DNA of 56,850 bases from NCBI GenBank assembly GCA_029938605.1, contig JAOZUO010000038.1:1-56850 (forward strand), written 5' to 3'. The position numbers and the translations under genes were made by a program. The DNA is from Deltaproteobacteria bacterium (GTDB lineage Bacteria; Myxococcota_A; Polyangia; HGW-17; JAJRWW01). Positions 35,516 to 44,127 of the stretch are shown here, piece after piece. Every line of letters starts with the position of its first letter. The first letter of the stretch is position 1. Below the pieces are notes generated by a model. That model saw only the letters and a list, made by a program, of their open reading frames with translations. It made no database searches and was not told where the DNA came from.

Positions 35516-36658
35516 ATGAACTTCGACCTGTCCGAGGAGCAACAGATCCTTCAGCGCATGGTGCGCGACTTTTCGCGCAACCGCGTGGCGCCCCTGGCCG
35601 AGGAGCTCGATCGGGACCATCGCTATCCGGCCGAGTTGATCTCCCAGATGGCGGAGATGGGGCTGATGGGGGTGACCGTACCCGAGGAGTACGGCGGCGC
35701 CGGCATGGATCCCGTGTCCTACGTCATCGCCATGGAGGAAATCTCGGCGGGTTGCGCCTCCACGGGCGTCATCATGAGCGTGAACAACTCGCTGGTGTGC
35801 GACCCGATCCTCAAGTTCGGCACCGAGGAGCAGAAGCAGGAGTTTCTTACTCCCCTGGCCTCGGGGGAGCAGCTCGGCTGCTTTGGCTTGAGCGAGCCCG
35901 ATGCCGGGTCCGACGCCGCGGCCCAACGTACCGTGGCCGAGGATTGTGGCGACCACTGGGAGCTCACCGGCACCAAGAACTTTATCACCAACGCCCATGA
36001 GGCCGACGTCTGCGTGGTCATGGCCATGACGGACCGGTCCCAGGGCCACCGTGGAATCTCGGCTTTTATCGCTCCGATGAAAACCGAGGGAGTCTCCCTT
36101 ACGCCCAAGGAGGACAAGCTCGGGATCCGGGCCTCCTCCACCAGCCAGATCGTCTATGATGGCTGCAAGCTGCCCAAGTCCGCTCTGTTGGGCAAGTTGG
36201 GCAAGGGCTTCGGTGTGGCCATGTACACGCTGGACTGCGGACGCATCGGCATCGCCGCCCAGGGGCTGGGCATCGCCCGCGCCGCCCTGGAGACGTCCCT
36301 TCAATATTCCACGGAGCGCAAGGCCTTTGGCAAGCCCATCAGCGGCCACCAGGCCATTCAGTTCAAGCTGGCCGACATGGCCACCAACCTGGACGCGGCG
36401 CGCCTGCTCACCTACCGGGCGGCGCTTCTCAAGGGCCAGGGCGTACGCCATTCCAGCGAGTCGGCCATGGCCAAGCTATACAGCTCCGAGGTGGCCAACG
36501 ATGTGGCCCGGGAGGCCATTCAAATTCTGGGGGGCTACGGATATTTGCGTGAGTATCATGTGGAGCGGAATTTCCGCGACGCCAAGATTACCGAGATTTA
36601 CGAGGGCACGAGCGAAATCCAACGTCTCGTGATTGCCAGCGCCCTGTTGAAGGGCTGA
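35516..36658 (+). CDS. Acyl-CoA dehydrogenase (short-chain type)
   Basis: FAD-dependent enzyme that oxidises an acyl-CoA to the enoyl-CoA, passing electrons to ETF. The 380 residues are of family length. Visible are CFGLSEPDAGSDA (FAD contact), NFITNAHEAD, RKAFGKPISGHQAIQFKLADM, LGGYGYLREYHVER and the catalytic Glu363 in EIYEGTSEIQR. That Glu position is typical of short-chain and glutaryl-type enzymes. Substrate preference cannot be fixed. The gene is co-directional with a second acyl-CoA dehydrogenase and the mutase subunit further on. Confidence 0.92.
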   Translation: MNFDLSEEQQILQRMVRDFSRNRVAPLAEELDRDHRYPAELISQMAEMGLMGVTVPEEYGGAGMDPVSYVIAMEEISAGCASTGVIMSVNNSLVCDPILKFGTEEQKQEFLTPLASGEQLGCFGLSEPDAGSDAAAQRTVAEDCGDHWELTGTKNFITNAHEADVCVVMAMTDRSQGHRGISAFIAPMKTEGVSLTPKEDKLGIRASSTSQIVYDGCKLPKSALLGKLGKGFGVAMYTLDCGRIGIAAQGLGIARAALETSLQYSTERKAFGKPISGHQAIQFKLADMATNLDAARLLTYRAALLKGQGVRHSSESAMAKLYSSEVANDVAREAIQILGGYGYLREYHVERNFRDAKITEIYEGTSEIQRLVIASALLKG

Positions 36659-36709
36659 ACCCACCAGGGGGGAGGGCGGTGGAGCCAAGTCTCCACCGGA
36701 GGAGGACAC

Positions 36710-37162
36710 ATGAGAGTCGCGATAAGCAGTTCAGTTTTGACGGTTCTAATGGCGATGTTGGTCCTGGGCTGTGGCCCCAAGGAGGAGGCCAGGGAGACCA
36801 CGCCCGATGGGGTGGTGGGGGACGATCCGCCTTCGCGCTCGAATGGGCCGCCGGAGAAGCTCATGAGCCCTGACACCCGCCCCCAGGTGGACGCGGTGTT
36901 CACGGCCCAAAAAGGGGAGCTCGAGCGGTGCTACAACGACCATGTCAGCAAGACCGGCAATACCAAGCTGCGCGGCAGGGTCACCGTCGCTGTGCGCATC
37001 GGCTACAGGAGGAACCCGATGAAAGTGTGGTTCCTCAAAAATACGTTCAAAGATCCCAAGCTCAACGAGTGTTTCCTTGAGAAGGTCCGAGCGTGGATTT
37101 TCCCGACCTGGGGTGGCTGGATGGATTACTCGTTCCCCACCCTGATCCTCGAAGAGTTGTAG
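36710..37162 (+). CDS. AgmX/PglI C-terminal-like lipoprotein
   Basis: A 150-residue lipoprotein (MLVLGCGPKEE, Cys21). After a short linker comes a domain with ELERCYNDHV, LRGRVTVAVRIGYRR, LKNTFKDPKLNECFLEKVRAWIFPTW and YSFPTLILEEL. This is the AgmX/PglI C-terminal pattern of Myxococcota, which resembles TonB C-terminal domains. It may act in the envelope or in gliding-linked complexes (family-level inference). It lies 51 bp after the acyl-CoA dehydrogenase gene and is followed by a relative. Confidence 0.75.
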   Translation: MRVAISSSVLTVLMAMLVLGCGPKEEARETTPDGVVGDDPPSRSNGPPEKLMSPDTRPQVDAVFTAQKGELERCYNDHVSKTGNTKLRGRVTVAVRIGYRRNPMKVWFLKNTFKDPKLNECFLEKVRAWIFPTWGGWMDYSFPTLILEEL

Positions 37163-37184
37163 GCACAGAAGGAGCCCGTTGTAG

Positions 37185-37937
37185 ATGAGATTTCCCATGC
37201 ACGTGATCTGTATCGCTGTGGTTGTTGTTGGTCTCGGAGTGGGTGGCTGCGGACCCAAGGAGGAGACCCACAAGCCCCGCCGAACCAATGGCGATGTTGG
37301 TGCCGGCACAAATGACAGCAACAACACCGATTCGCCCCCGCCCCGTCGTCCAGACGGCATCGCCATCACCGGCCTCAAGGGCACCATCGACGCGGCGGCC
37401 GTGGAGAAGGCGCTGGGCAAAAAGACCCGGGACATGGCAGCCTGCCGGCGTAACCACATCGGTTCGCTGAGCTATGTGGGCGGCGAAGTCACGCTCTTTT
37501 TCGTGATCGGTATGGACGGCGTGCCCACCAAGGTGGTGCTGGAGAAGTCCCAGCTAGGTCACTGGGAGATGGAGGCGTGCATCCTCGGCGTGGCCAGGAG
37601 CCTCAAGTTCGTCAAGCCCGAGGGCGGCAAGGCCGATGTTCGTTACACCATGTCGCTGGCCAATAACGGCACCGACGCCAAGAATTGGGACGCCGACAAG
37701 GCCAAGCGTACGCTCAAAAAGAAACGGCGCGCCCTTCGCGCTTGCCGGAAGGGGGGCCAACCCAAGCACTTCACGCTGACTTTCTACGTGCTGCCCGGCG
37801 GTAGCGTTAAGAGTGTGGGCGTCGCCTCCGGGGCGCTGTTGCCCGCGGGCTTCGCCGAGTGCGTGGCCAAGGTGGTGGTGGGGCAGACTTTCCCGGATCC
37901 GCTGGGCTCGGTGGCCCGAGCGACCTACGACTACTAG
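37185..37937 (+). CDS. AgmX/TonB-like lipoprotein, possible tandem domains
   Basis: A 250-residue lipoprotein (VGLGVGGCGPKEE). The lipobox and following GCGPKEE match the preceding gene, suggesting duplication. Two successive segments carry the Cys-containing repeat of this family: ALGKKTRDMAACRRNHIGSLSYVGGEVTLFFVIG with a later MEACILGV, and KKRRALRACRKGG with AECVAKVVVG. The start has aaggag about 12 bp upstream. It lies between two acyl-CoA dehydrogenase genes with no clear metabolic link. Confidence 0.7.
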   Translation: MRFPMHVICIAVVVVGLGVGGCGPKEETHKPRRTNGDVGAGTNDSNNTDSPPPRRPDGIAITGLKGTIDAAAVEKALGKKTRDMAACRRNHIGSLSYVGGEVTLFFVIGMDGVPTKVVLEKSQLGHWEMEACILGVARSLKFVKPEGGKADVRYTMSLANNGTDAKNWDADKAKRTLKKKRRALRACRKGGQPKHFTLTFYVLPGGSVKSVGVASGALLPAGFAECVAKVVVGQTFPDPLGSVARATYDY

Positions 37938-38017
37938 TGGATTAGATTGGCGCCTGCCGGCAAAGGGTTTTTCAGCCGCTGACCTGGCGGGGACCGGCCA
38001 GACGTAGGAGGACGACA

Positions 38018-39175
38018 ATGGACCTGGACCTCACCACCGAGCAGGAGATTATCCGGGACACGGCCCGCCAGTTCGCCAAGCGGGAGCTGGCGCCCGTTGC
38101 CGCCCAGCGGGACGCGCAGGATATTTTCCCCAAAAAGGAGCTGTTGGCGCTGGCCGATATCGGCCTGTTGGGCGTCAACGTGCCTGAGGAGTACGGCGGC
38201 ATGGAGGCCGGCGTGGTGGCCTACAGCCTGGTGATCACCGAGCTGGCCAAGGCTTGCGCCGCCACCACGGTGGCGGTGGCGGTGACCAACATGGTCGCCG
38301 AGGTCATCTGTCAGTTCGGCACCGAGGATCAGAAGCAACGCTACGTAGGCGGCATTACCGACGGAGAGATGCTCACCGGGTCCTTCGCGTTGAGTGAGCC
38401 CCAGGCCGGCACCGACGCGGCCTCCCTGCGTTCGAGGGCCGAGCCCGGAGATGGTGGCTGGGTGCTCAACGGCGCCAAGCAGTGGATCACCTCCGGGGAC
38501 ACGTCCGGCGTCACGGTGGTCTGGGCCAAGACCGACCCGGCCAGTGGGCCCAGGGGCATCACCTGCTTTCTGGTGGAGAAGGACACACCGGGGTTCACCG
38601 TGGGCCGCCATGAAGACAAGATGGGCCTGCGCGGCTCCTCCACGGTGTCGCTCACCTTTGAGGACTGCTTCGTGCCCGACAGCGCGGTGCTCGGCGATCT
38701 CGGGGATGGGTTTAAGCTGGCCATGGTGGCCCTGGACGGCGGTCGCATCGGCGTGGCCAGCCAGGGGTTGGGCATAGGCCTGGCCGCCCTGGCAGAGGGG
38801 CGCAGCTACTCCCTGGAGCGCAAGCAGTTCGGCAAGCCCATCGCTACCTTCCAGGGGTTGCAGTGGATGCTGGCGGATACGGCCACGGAGCTGGACGCCG
38901 CCGGGTTGCTGATCCTTCGGGCGGCCTTCCTTAAGGAGAACAAGCGGCCCTTCACCCTAGAGGCCTCCATGGCCAAGGTGTACGCCTCCGAGGCGGCCTG
39001 GCGCGCTTGCGACCGCATGCTGCAGATCCACGGCGGGTACGGCTACGTCAAGGAGTACCCCATCGAGCGATATCTCCGAGATGCACGGGTCACGCGCATC
39101 TACGAGGGTACTTCCGAGGTCCAGCGGATCGTCATCGCGCGGGAGCTGCTCAAGCGGCAGGATCGCCTGATGTAG
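38018..39175 (+). CDS. Acyl-CoA dehydrogenase
   Basis: A second FAD-dependent acyl-CoA dehydrogenase, 385 residues. Conserved segments are GSFALSEPQAGTDAASL, WITSGDTSGVTVVWAKTD, RKQFGKPIATFQGLQWMLADTA, IHGGYGYVKEYPIER and the catalytic Glu363 in RIYEGTSEVQR. It lies 35 bp before the mutase B12 subunit, so it probably belongs to the same transcript; that favours a branched-chain or short-chain acyl-CoA feeding propionyl-CoA (inference). It is not a recent copy of the 35516 gene, since the two differ along their length. Confidence 0.92.
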   Translation: MDLDLTTEQEIIRDTARQFAKRELAPVAAQRDAQDIFPKKELLALADIGLLGVNVPEEYGGMEAGVVAYSLVITELAKACAATTVAVAVTNMVAEVICQFGTEDQKQRYVGGITDGEMLTGSFALSEPQAGTDAASLRSRAEPGDGGWVLNGAKQWITSGDTSGVTVVWAKTDPASGPRGITCFLVEKDTPGFTVGRHEDKMGLRGSSTVSLTFEDCFVPDSAVLGDLGDGFKLAMVALDGGRIGVASQGLGIGLAALAEGRSYSLERKQFGKPIATFQGLQWMLADTATELDAAGLLILRAAFLKENKRPFTLEASMAKVYASEAAWRACDRMLQIHGGYGYVKEYPIERYLRDARVTRIYEGTSEVQRIVIARELLKRQDRLM

Positions 39176-39210
39176 GCCTACAACGAGCAAACACTATTGA
39201 AGGAGAACCC

Positions 39211-39624
39211 ATGAGCACGAAGCGGAAAATCCGGATCCTCGTGGCAAAGCCCGGCCTGGACGGGCATGACCGTGGGGCCAAGGTCGTGGCCCGCGCATTG
39301 GCCGACGCCGGCTACGAAGTGATTTACACCGGCCTGCACCAGACCCCAGACATGATCGCCGCGGCGGCGGTCCAGGAAGCCGTAGATCTGGTGGGCCTTT
39401 CCATCATGTCCGGTGCTCATATGACGCTGTTCCCGGCGGTGCAGAAGGCGTTAGAGAAGCGCGGCGTGTCGGACCTGCCCATCTTTGGCGGCGGCATCGT
39501 GCCCGAGGAGGACAAGGCGGCCCTGCTCGAAGGCGGCGTCGATGCTCTTTTCACGCCGGGCACTACCACTACGGAGATCATCGACTGGATCGAAGCGAAC
39601 GTCCGGCCTAAGGTGGAAGGTTGA
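39211..39624 (+). CDS. Methylmalonyl-CoA mutase B12-binding subunit
   Basis: Cobalamin-binding domain of 137 residues with the DxHxxG motif: GLDGHDRGAKV, His19 being the lower cobalt ligand. Further family motifs are VGLSIMSGAHM and IFGGGIVPEEDK, and FTPGTTTTEIIDWI near the end. It is the stand-alone C-terminal/small subunit of methylmalonyl-CoA (or a related acyl-CoA) mutase, interconverting (R)-methylmalonyl-CoA and succinyl-CoA with a catalytic subunit not in the window. gaaggagaaccc precedes the ATG. It overlaps the GTPase gene by 4 bp. Confidence 0.92.
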   Translation: MSTKRKIRILVAKPGLDGHDRGAKVVARALADAGYEVIYTGLHQTPDMIAAAAVQEAVDLVGLSIMSGAHMTLFPAVQKALEKRGVSDLPIFGGGIVPEEDKAALLEGGVDALFTPGTTTTEIIDWIEANVRPKVEG

Positions 39625-40592
39625 GCAGCGACGGAGCGCCGGTGGTTGCCGTAGGTCGGGTAGAGGACGTCTTAGCGGGGACCGTGGTTCGGGCCGCCCG
39701 GCTCATGCGAGATCTGGACGACCAGATCCCGGGCGCCTTGGAGGAGCTCAAGGCGCTGTACCCGCACACGGGAGGCGCCTTCATCGTGGGGGTCACCGGC
39801 AACCCGGGTTCGGGCAAGTCCACCATCGTGGACTGTCTCATCGCCCAGTACCGCGAGGCGGGGCTGCGGGTGGGGGTCGTGGCCATCGATCCAAGCAGTC
39901 CCTACTCGGGCGGCGCGATCCTCGGTGACCGTATTCGCATGCAGCGCCACGCCACCGATGACAGCGTCTTTATCCGGTCCCTGGCTACCCGGGGGCATCT
40001 GGGGGGGCTGAGTCGATCCACCCAGGACATCATCACGGTGATGGACGCCATGGGCCACGATGTGATCATCGTTGAGACGGTGGGCGTGGGCCAGGACGAG
40101 GTGGATGTGGTCTCCACGGCCCACACCAGCGTGGTGGTGGTGGTGCCCGGCCTCGGCGATGAGATCCAGGCCATCAAGGCGGGCATCTTGGAGATCGCTG
40201 ATATCCTGGTGGTGAACAAGGCCGATCGGGACGGCGCCGATCGCACGGTGGCGGATCTCAGCATGATGCTGGATCTGCGGGCTAAGGGGGCCAAGACCGT
40301 GCGGATCCTCAAGGCCGTGGCCATCAAGGAAGGGGGTATGGTGGAGTTGGTGGAGGCGGTGGACCTACACCGGCGGGAGCTCGACTCCGAGACCGAGGGA
40401 CGCCGGCGGGGGTTGGAGCGCGCCGAGACCCGGCTGAAGGATCTCGTGCGAACCTTGGCTCTGGAGCGCGCCCTGGCTTTGTTGGAGTCCGGTGACGGTC
40501 TCTCGGCCCTCGTGGAGCGTATCGCCGAGCGGGAAATCGACCCCTATTCGGCCGCCGAGCAGGTCCTGGCCGAGCTCATGGGAAACCCCTAA
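39621..40592 (+). CDS. meaB: MeaB/ArgK-type G-protein chaperone of methylmalonyl-CoA mutase
   Basis: GTPase of 323 residues that protects and reactivates B12-dependent mutases. The P-loop is GNPGSGKS (60-67), the switch region VETVGVGQDEVDVV, and the G4 motif NKADRDGADRT. The N-terminal helix and C-terminal dimerisation arm are complete. The likely start is TTG 39621, which overlaps the preceding TGA as TTGA and has ggaagg just upstream, so translation is coupled to the mutase subunit. This adjacency is the expected arrangement. Confidence 0.92.
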   Translation: MSSDGAPVVAVGRVEDVLAGTVVRAARLMRDLDDQIPGALEELKALYPHTGGAFIVGVTGNPGSGKSTIVDCLIAQYREAGLRVGVVAIDPSSPYSGGAILGDRIRMQRHATDDSVFIRSLATRGHLGGLSRSTQDIITVMDAMGHDVIIVETVGVGQDEVDVVSTAHTSVVVVVPGLGDEIQAIKAGILEIADILVVNKADRDGADRTVADLSMMLDLRAKGAKTVRILKAVAIKEGGMVELVEAVDLHRRELDSETEGRRRGLERAETRLKDLVRTLALERALALLESGDGLSALVERIAEREIDPYSAAEQVLAELMGNP

Positions 40593-40749
40593 GGGCCCGT
40601 CCAAGAATAACTCGATCGCCCAGGACGCCGGAGCATCCCGGCTCGCTTCGTTGCTTCTCGTTGCATATCAATAAGTATGCGCCTCGGCGCGCCTCGCGAG
40701 CCGGGCGCTTCGACGCCCTGCATCGAAACCTTATTCTTGGACGGGCCCT
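40592..40749. repeat. Nested palindrome, 19-bp terminal inverted repeats (REP/MITE-like, copy B)
   Basis: agggcccgtccaagaataa (40592-40610) is the perfect reverse complement of 40731-40749. Inside lies a second stem, cccggctcgc/gcgagccggg, and within that ggcgcata/tatgcaac arranged as in the element at 1-71 but on the other strand. It begins immediately after the meaB stop and could also terminate transcription. No clear target-site duplication was found. Confidence 0.8.
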
Positions 40750-40903
40750 ATTATCAGGCAATGACTTGAGCCTCGGGGGGTTTTCGGCTACCTATTAATA
40801 GACGGCGTTAAGCGACGCCGTGGTGCAGGTTGTCCGGATCGACCACTGGTTGAAGCGGCGCCTGGGCTGCGTTGGCGCACCTAACCTATTTGGAGTAGTG
40901 ATT
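40750..40903. other. Non-coding spacer after the palindrome
   Basis: About 150 bp between the nested palindrome and the lipoprotein start. No gene was seen. The ribosome-binding site ggag lies near 40892. Confidence 0.5.
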
Positions 40904-41728
40904 ATGATTAGACTTTTTGCGTTTTTTCCTGCCCTGACCGCTCTGGTTCTTTCGGGCTCCCTCTTCGGGGGCTGTATCATCAGCTCGGACGTAACCGACT
41001 TTGAGATCAAGCTCCCAGACAAGAGCTTTCATTTTGACACAGCCCAGATCTCGCCTCCCACGGTGATTGTCATGACCGAGGCCTGCGTGGTCTCACCGAG
41101 CGACAGTTGTGCGGCCATCAGCGAGGACCTCTTTTGCAATTCCGACGGTGACTGCGAGGTGACCGACCCCACGGTCCTGCCGACCATCCCCTGTAGCGTC
41201 GACTCGGACTGTAGCGCACTTTTTGGCGATACCTTTAGCTGCAACCAGACCGATGAAGCCTGCCAGGCCACCGTGGAGTTTGAGTTGAGTACGCCCGTGA
41301 ATCTCGCCGATGAGGTTCCGGAGCTCGAGGATCTGGGAAACTCCCAGTTCACCAAGGTGCGGTTCAGCTATGTGCGCATGGTGGTGGAGGAGAACACCTT
41401 CAGCATCGCCACGCCGGAGGTGGAGCTCTACATCGCCCCGGAGGCCGTGGCCTCTCCGTGGGTGCCGGCCTCGGATCCGCGGGAGCTGGATTCGGGGGTG
41501 TTCTCCGTGGGCGTCGTGGATTCCATCGCGGCCTCCACGTCGGGACACACGGTGGATGTTCAGCTGGATGCCGATGGAGACGTGGCGCTCTCCGAGTACT
41601 GCCGGACCCCGTCGGTGACATTCAAGTTCTTCGTGTACGCCGAGATGAGCTTTCGCGCCGGGGACCCCATTCCCCAGGGCGCCCTTACGCTGGTCATCGA
41701 CGCAGCGGCCATCGTCGGCCTCAACTGA
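40904..41728 (+). CDS. Exported lipoprotein, unknown function
   Basis: A 274-residue lipoprotein (SGSLFGGCIISSD). The first half has several Cys pairs (CVVSPSDSCAAI, CNSDGDCEVT, CSVDSDC). The second half is a beta-rich domain (FTKVRFSYVRMVVEENTFSIATPEVELYIAPE, ending ALTLVIDAAAIVGLN) without a known fold that I recognise. ATG 40904 is preferred because ggag is 9 bp upstream and the signal peptide begins there. It is convergent with the IHF/HU gene. Confidence 0.65.
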   Translation: MIRLFAFFPALTALVLSGSLFGGCIISSDVTDFEIKLPDKSFHFDTAQISPPTVIVMTEACVVSPSDSCAAISEDLFCNSDGDCEVTDPTVLPTIPCSVDSDCSALFGDTFSCNQTDEACQATVEFELSTPVNLADEVPELEDLGNSQFTKVRFSYVRMVVEENTFSIATPEVELYIAPEAVASPWVPASDPRELDSGVFSVGVVDSIAASTSGHTVDVQLDADGDVALSEYCRTPSVTFKFFVYAEMSFRAGDPIPQGALTLVIDAAAIVGLN

Positions 41729-41750
41729 TCAACGGGCTACTTATTGAGAC

Positions 41751-42161
41751 TTAGGCTGGGCCGGACGTGCCGGCGGGGCCTGTTCCCGGGGTCCCCGAGC
41801 TGGGCGTCGGGGTCGGGCCGGGGGTCGTGGGGCTCACCGCCGGTCTGACGGGCGATGCTTCGGCCTGCGCGAGCTGGCGGAGATAGGCAGAGTTGACCCG
41901 CTCCCGCAGCTCCTTGCCGACCTTGAAGAAGGGGAGCCGCTTGGGTGCGACCTTCACCGGCGCACCCGTGCGTGGATTTCGCCCCTCGTAGGATTTGTAT
42001 TTGCGGACCTCGAAGCTGCCGAACCCGCGAATTTCAATACGTTCGCCGGACTTCAGCGCGGTCTCCATGCTCGCGAAAATGGAGTTGATGATCAACTCCG
42101 CCTTACCTTTGGGCAGCTTCAGGCTGTTCGCGACTGCTTCGATCAAATCGGATTTGGTCAT
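41751..42161 (-). CDS. IHF/HU-family DNA-bending protein with Pro/Thr-rich tail
   Basis: DNA-bending protein of 136 residues. The first 92 residues are a complete IHF-beta/HU fold (MTKSDLIEAVANSL, RIEIRGFGSFEVRKY and the DNA-contact motif GRNPRTGAPVKV). A tail of about 40 residues rich in Pro, Thr, Ser and Gly follows, which normal IHF (about 94 residues) lacks. The tail's role is unknown. The ATG has caggga upstream. Confidence 0.9.
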   Translation of the reverse strand: MTKSDLIEAVANSLKLPKGKAELIINSIFASMETALKSGERIEIRGFGSFEVRKYKSYEGRNPRTGAPVKVAPKRLPFFKVGKELRERVNSAYLRQLAQAEASPVRPAVSPTTPGPTPTPSSGTPGTGPAGTSGPA

Positions 42162-42324
42162 TCGTAGTCCCTGTAACGAAGTTCAACTATCGCTTCGAGA
42201 CACCTATACTAGTGTAACATTGCTATGGAATCAACCAGAAACCGGAAAGGGTTGTGCCTCCCCCGACCCCTTCGGGTACTGTAGTGAAGTGAAGAATAAA
42301 CAACAAAAACAATATTTGATCGGT

Positions 42325-44115
42325 GTGCCCGGGCAAGGGCGCTTGGGAAAGGGCCTGGGATTGGGCCTATCATTGTGGGTGCTGGGGCTGGCGGCCTGTC
42401 CCCGGGCGCCGGGGCCCCAGCCGAAACCGACGCGATCTCTGCTCATCCTGACCCTCAATGATTTTCATGGCCAGCTCGCTCCCATCCGTACGCGGAGCTA
42501 CGAGACCCCCCGGCGAGTCGTGCGTATTGGTGGCGCCGAGGGACTTGTGGCTACGGTCGCGTCCTTGCGCCGCTCGAGGGGGTCTGAGGTGCTTTTACTG
42601 GACGCCGGGGATTTCATGCAGGGCAGCGTCTTGTCCAACTCGTTCGAAGGTGCTCCCGTGCGCGCGTTGTATCACCGGTTGGGTGTGGACGCCGCGGCGG
42701 TGGGAAACCACGAGTTCGACTTCGGCCCCGTGGGGGCTCAGGGGACTGGTGGAGCCAATCCCACCGGTGCGCTGGAGGCCTGGGCCGAGGGAGCTCGCTT
42801 TCCGGTGTTGTCGGCCACCATCGCGCGTAAGAGTGGCCAGACCTTGGGGTGGAGGAACGTACGGCCCACCATGCTGATCCGGCGCGCGGGTATCCGGGTG
42901 GGGATCATCGGGATCACGACCCTGGACACCCCGGCCACAACCCACCCGGTGAACATTCGGCATCTGACCTTCCGGCCGCACCTGCCCGTGGTGACCCGGT
43001 GGGCCCGCTCCCTGAGGGCGCGCGGCGCCGAGGTGATCGTGCTGCTGGCCCACGTGGGCGGAAAGTGCAAATCCCGGGCGCCGGATAGCTGCCACGGTCC
43101 CATCGCCCGGCTCCTGCGGGCGTTGCCCCGGGGTACGGTGGATGCGGCCATCGCCGGACACAGTCACCAGTGCATGTGGCACCGCATCAACGGCGTACCC
43201 CTGGTGCAGGCCTGCGACCGTGGCCGCGCCCTGGGACGCATCGAGATCCGAGTGGGGTCCGACGGTGTTCGTGCCCGCGCGCTGGCGCCTCTGCCGGTGT
43301 GCCACGACGTGTTTTCGGACACGGGGGACTGCGAGGCGCGGCTGCGCAAGGGGACGCCCCGGGGGAAGGTCGTGGTCAATCCGTTGCTGGCGCGGTTCGC
43401 CCAACCCGTGGCGGAGGTCCGTCGGATGCTGGCGGCCTATGGAGCGCGGATCCGTCCGCGGCCCGACACGGTGATCGCCCGGGCTGCTCGCGCCGTGCCG
43501 CATTCCCGACAGGGCGTGTCTCCCATGGGAACGCTGTTGGCCGACGTGATGCGCGCGAGTGTGCCCAATGCCGATGTGGCGCTGGTGAACGCCGGGGGAG
43601 TACGGGCCTCGCTGGCCAAGGGGCCCATCACCTACGCGGACATATACCGGGTCTTTCCCTTCGACAACCAACTTGCCTACGCGGATCTCACCGGGCGACA
43701 GCTCGCGCAGATCATGACCGACTACCTGAGCCGGGACCACGCGGGCTTCTTGGCGGTGTCGGGGATCCGGTACCGGATCCGTTGCGGTCGGCCTCTGCGC
43801 ATGACCCGTCTCACCGACGTCGGGGGGAGGCCGCTTTCGGACACGCGCCTATACCGCGTGGCGCTCAGCGACTTTTTGCTCGAGGGCGGCGTGGGCTTTG
43901 CGCGCGTCCTGTCGTCGGTACCGGCATCTCGAAAGCGGCTGCTCAAGGGACGGCTCATTCGAGACGCTCTGGTGGCGCACCTCAGGGGAGCCACCCAACC
44001 CATCAACGCTGCGTCGGGCCCCATTGTCCCAGCCGGTTCTCCTCCCATCGAGGTGGAGAACGGCCCCTGCGTGCCGGCAGCACGCAAGCACAAGCTCCGC
44101 CACATCTGTCGCTAA
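42325..44115 (+). CDS. Surface 5'-nucleotidase / nucleotide phosphohydrolase lipoprotein
   Basis: A roughly 596-residue bacterial 5'-nucleotidase (UshA/CD73 type) that should dephosphorylate nucleotides outside the inner membrane. The metallophosphatase motifs are LNDFHGQL, LLDAGDFMQGS, VGNHEFDFG, LLAHVGG and IAGHSHQ; the C-terminal substrate domain includes NAGGVRASLAKGPITYADIYRVFPFDN. The N-terminus after GTG 42325 gives a signal ending LGLAAC. GTG 42289 and TTG 42316 are alternatives; none has a good ribosome-binding site. It converges on the HhH outer-membrane gene, 12 bp away. Confidence 0.85.
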   Translation: MPGQGRLGKGLGLGLSLWVLGLAACPRAPGPQPKPTRSLLILTLNDFHGQLAPIRTRSYETPRRVVRIGGAEGLVATVASLRRSRGSEVLLLDAGDFMQGSVLSNSFEGAPVRALYHRLGVDAAAVGNHEFDFGPVGAQGTGGANPTGALEAWAEGARFPVLSATIARKSGQTLGWRNVRPTMLIRRAGIRVGIIGITTLDTPATTHPVNIRHLTFRPHLPVVTRWARSLRARGAEVIVLLAHVGGKCKSRAPDSCHGPIARLLRALPRGTVDAAIAGHSHQCMWHRINGVPLVQACDRGRALGRIEIRVGSDGVRARALAPLPVCHDVFSDTGDCEARLRKGTPRGKVVVNPLLARFAQPVAEVRRMLAAYGARIRPRPDTVIARAARAVPHSRQGVSPMGTLLADVMRASVPNADVALVNAGGVRASLAKGPITYADIYRVFPFDNQLAYADLTGRQLAQIMTDYLSRDHAGFLAVSGIRYRIRCGRPLRMTRLTDVGGRPLSDTRLYRVALSDFLLEGGVGFARVLSSVPASRKRLLKGRLIRDALVAHLRGATQPINAASGPIVPAGSPPIEVENGPCVPAARKHKLRHICR

Positions 44116-44127
44116 TTGGATGCGAAA

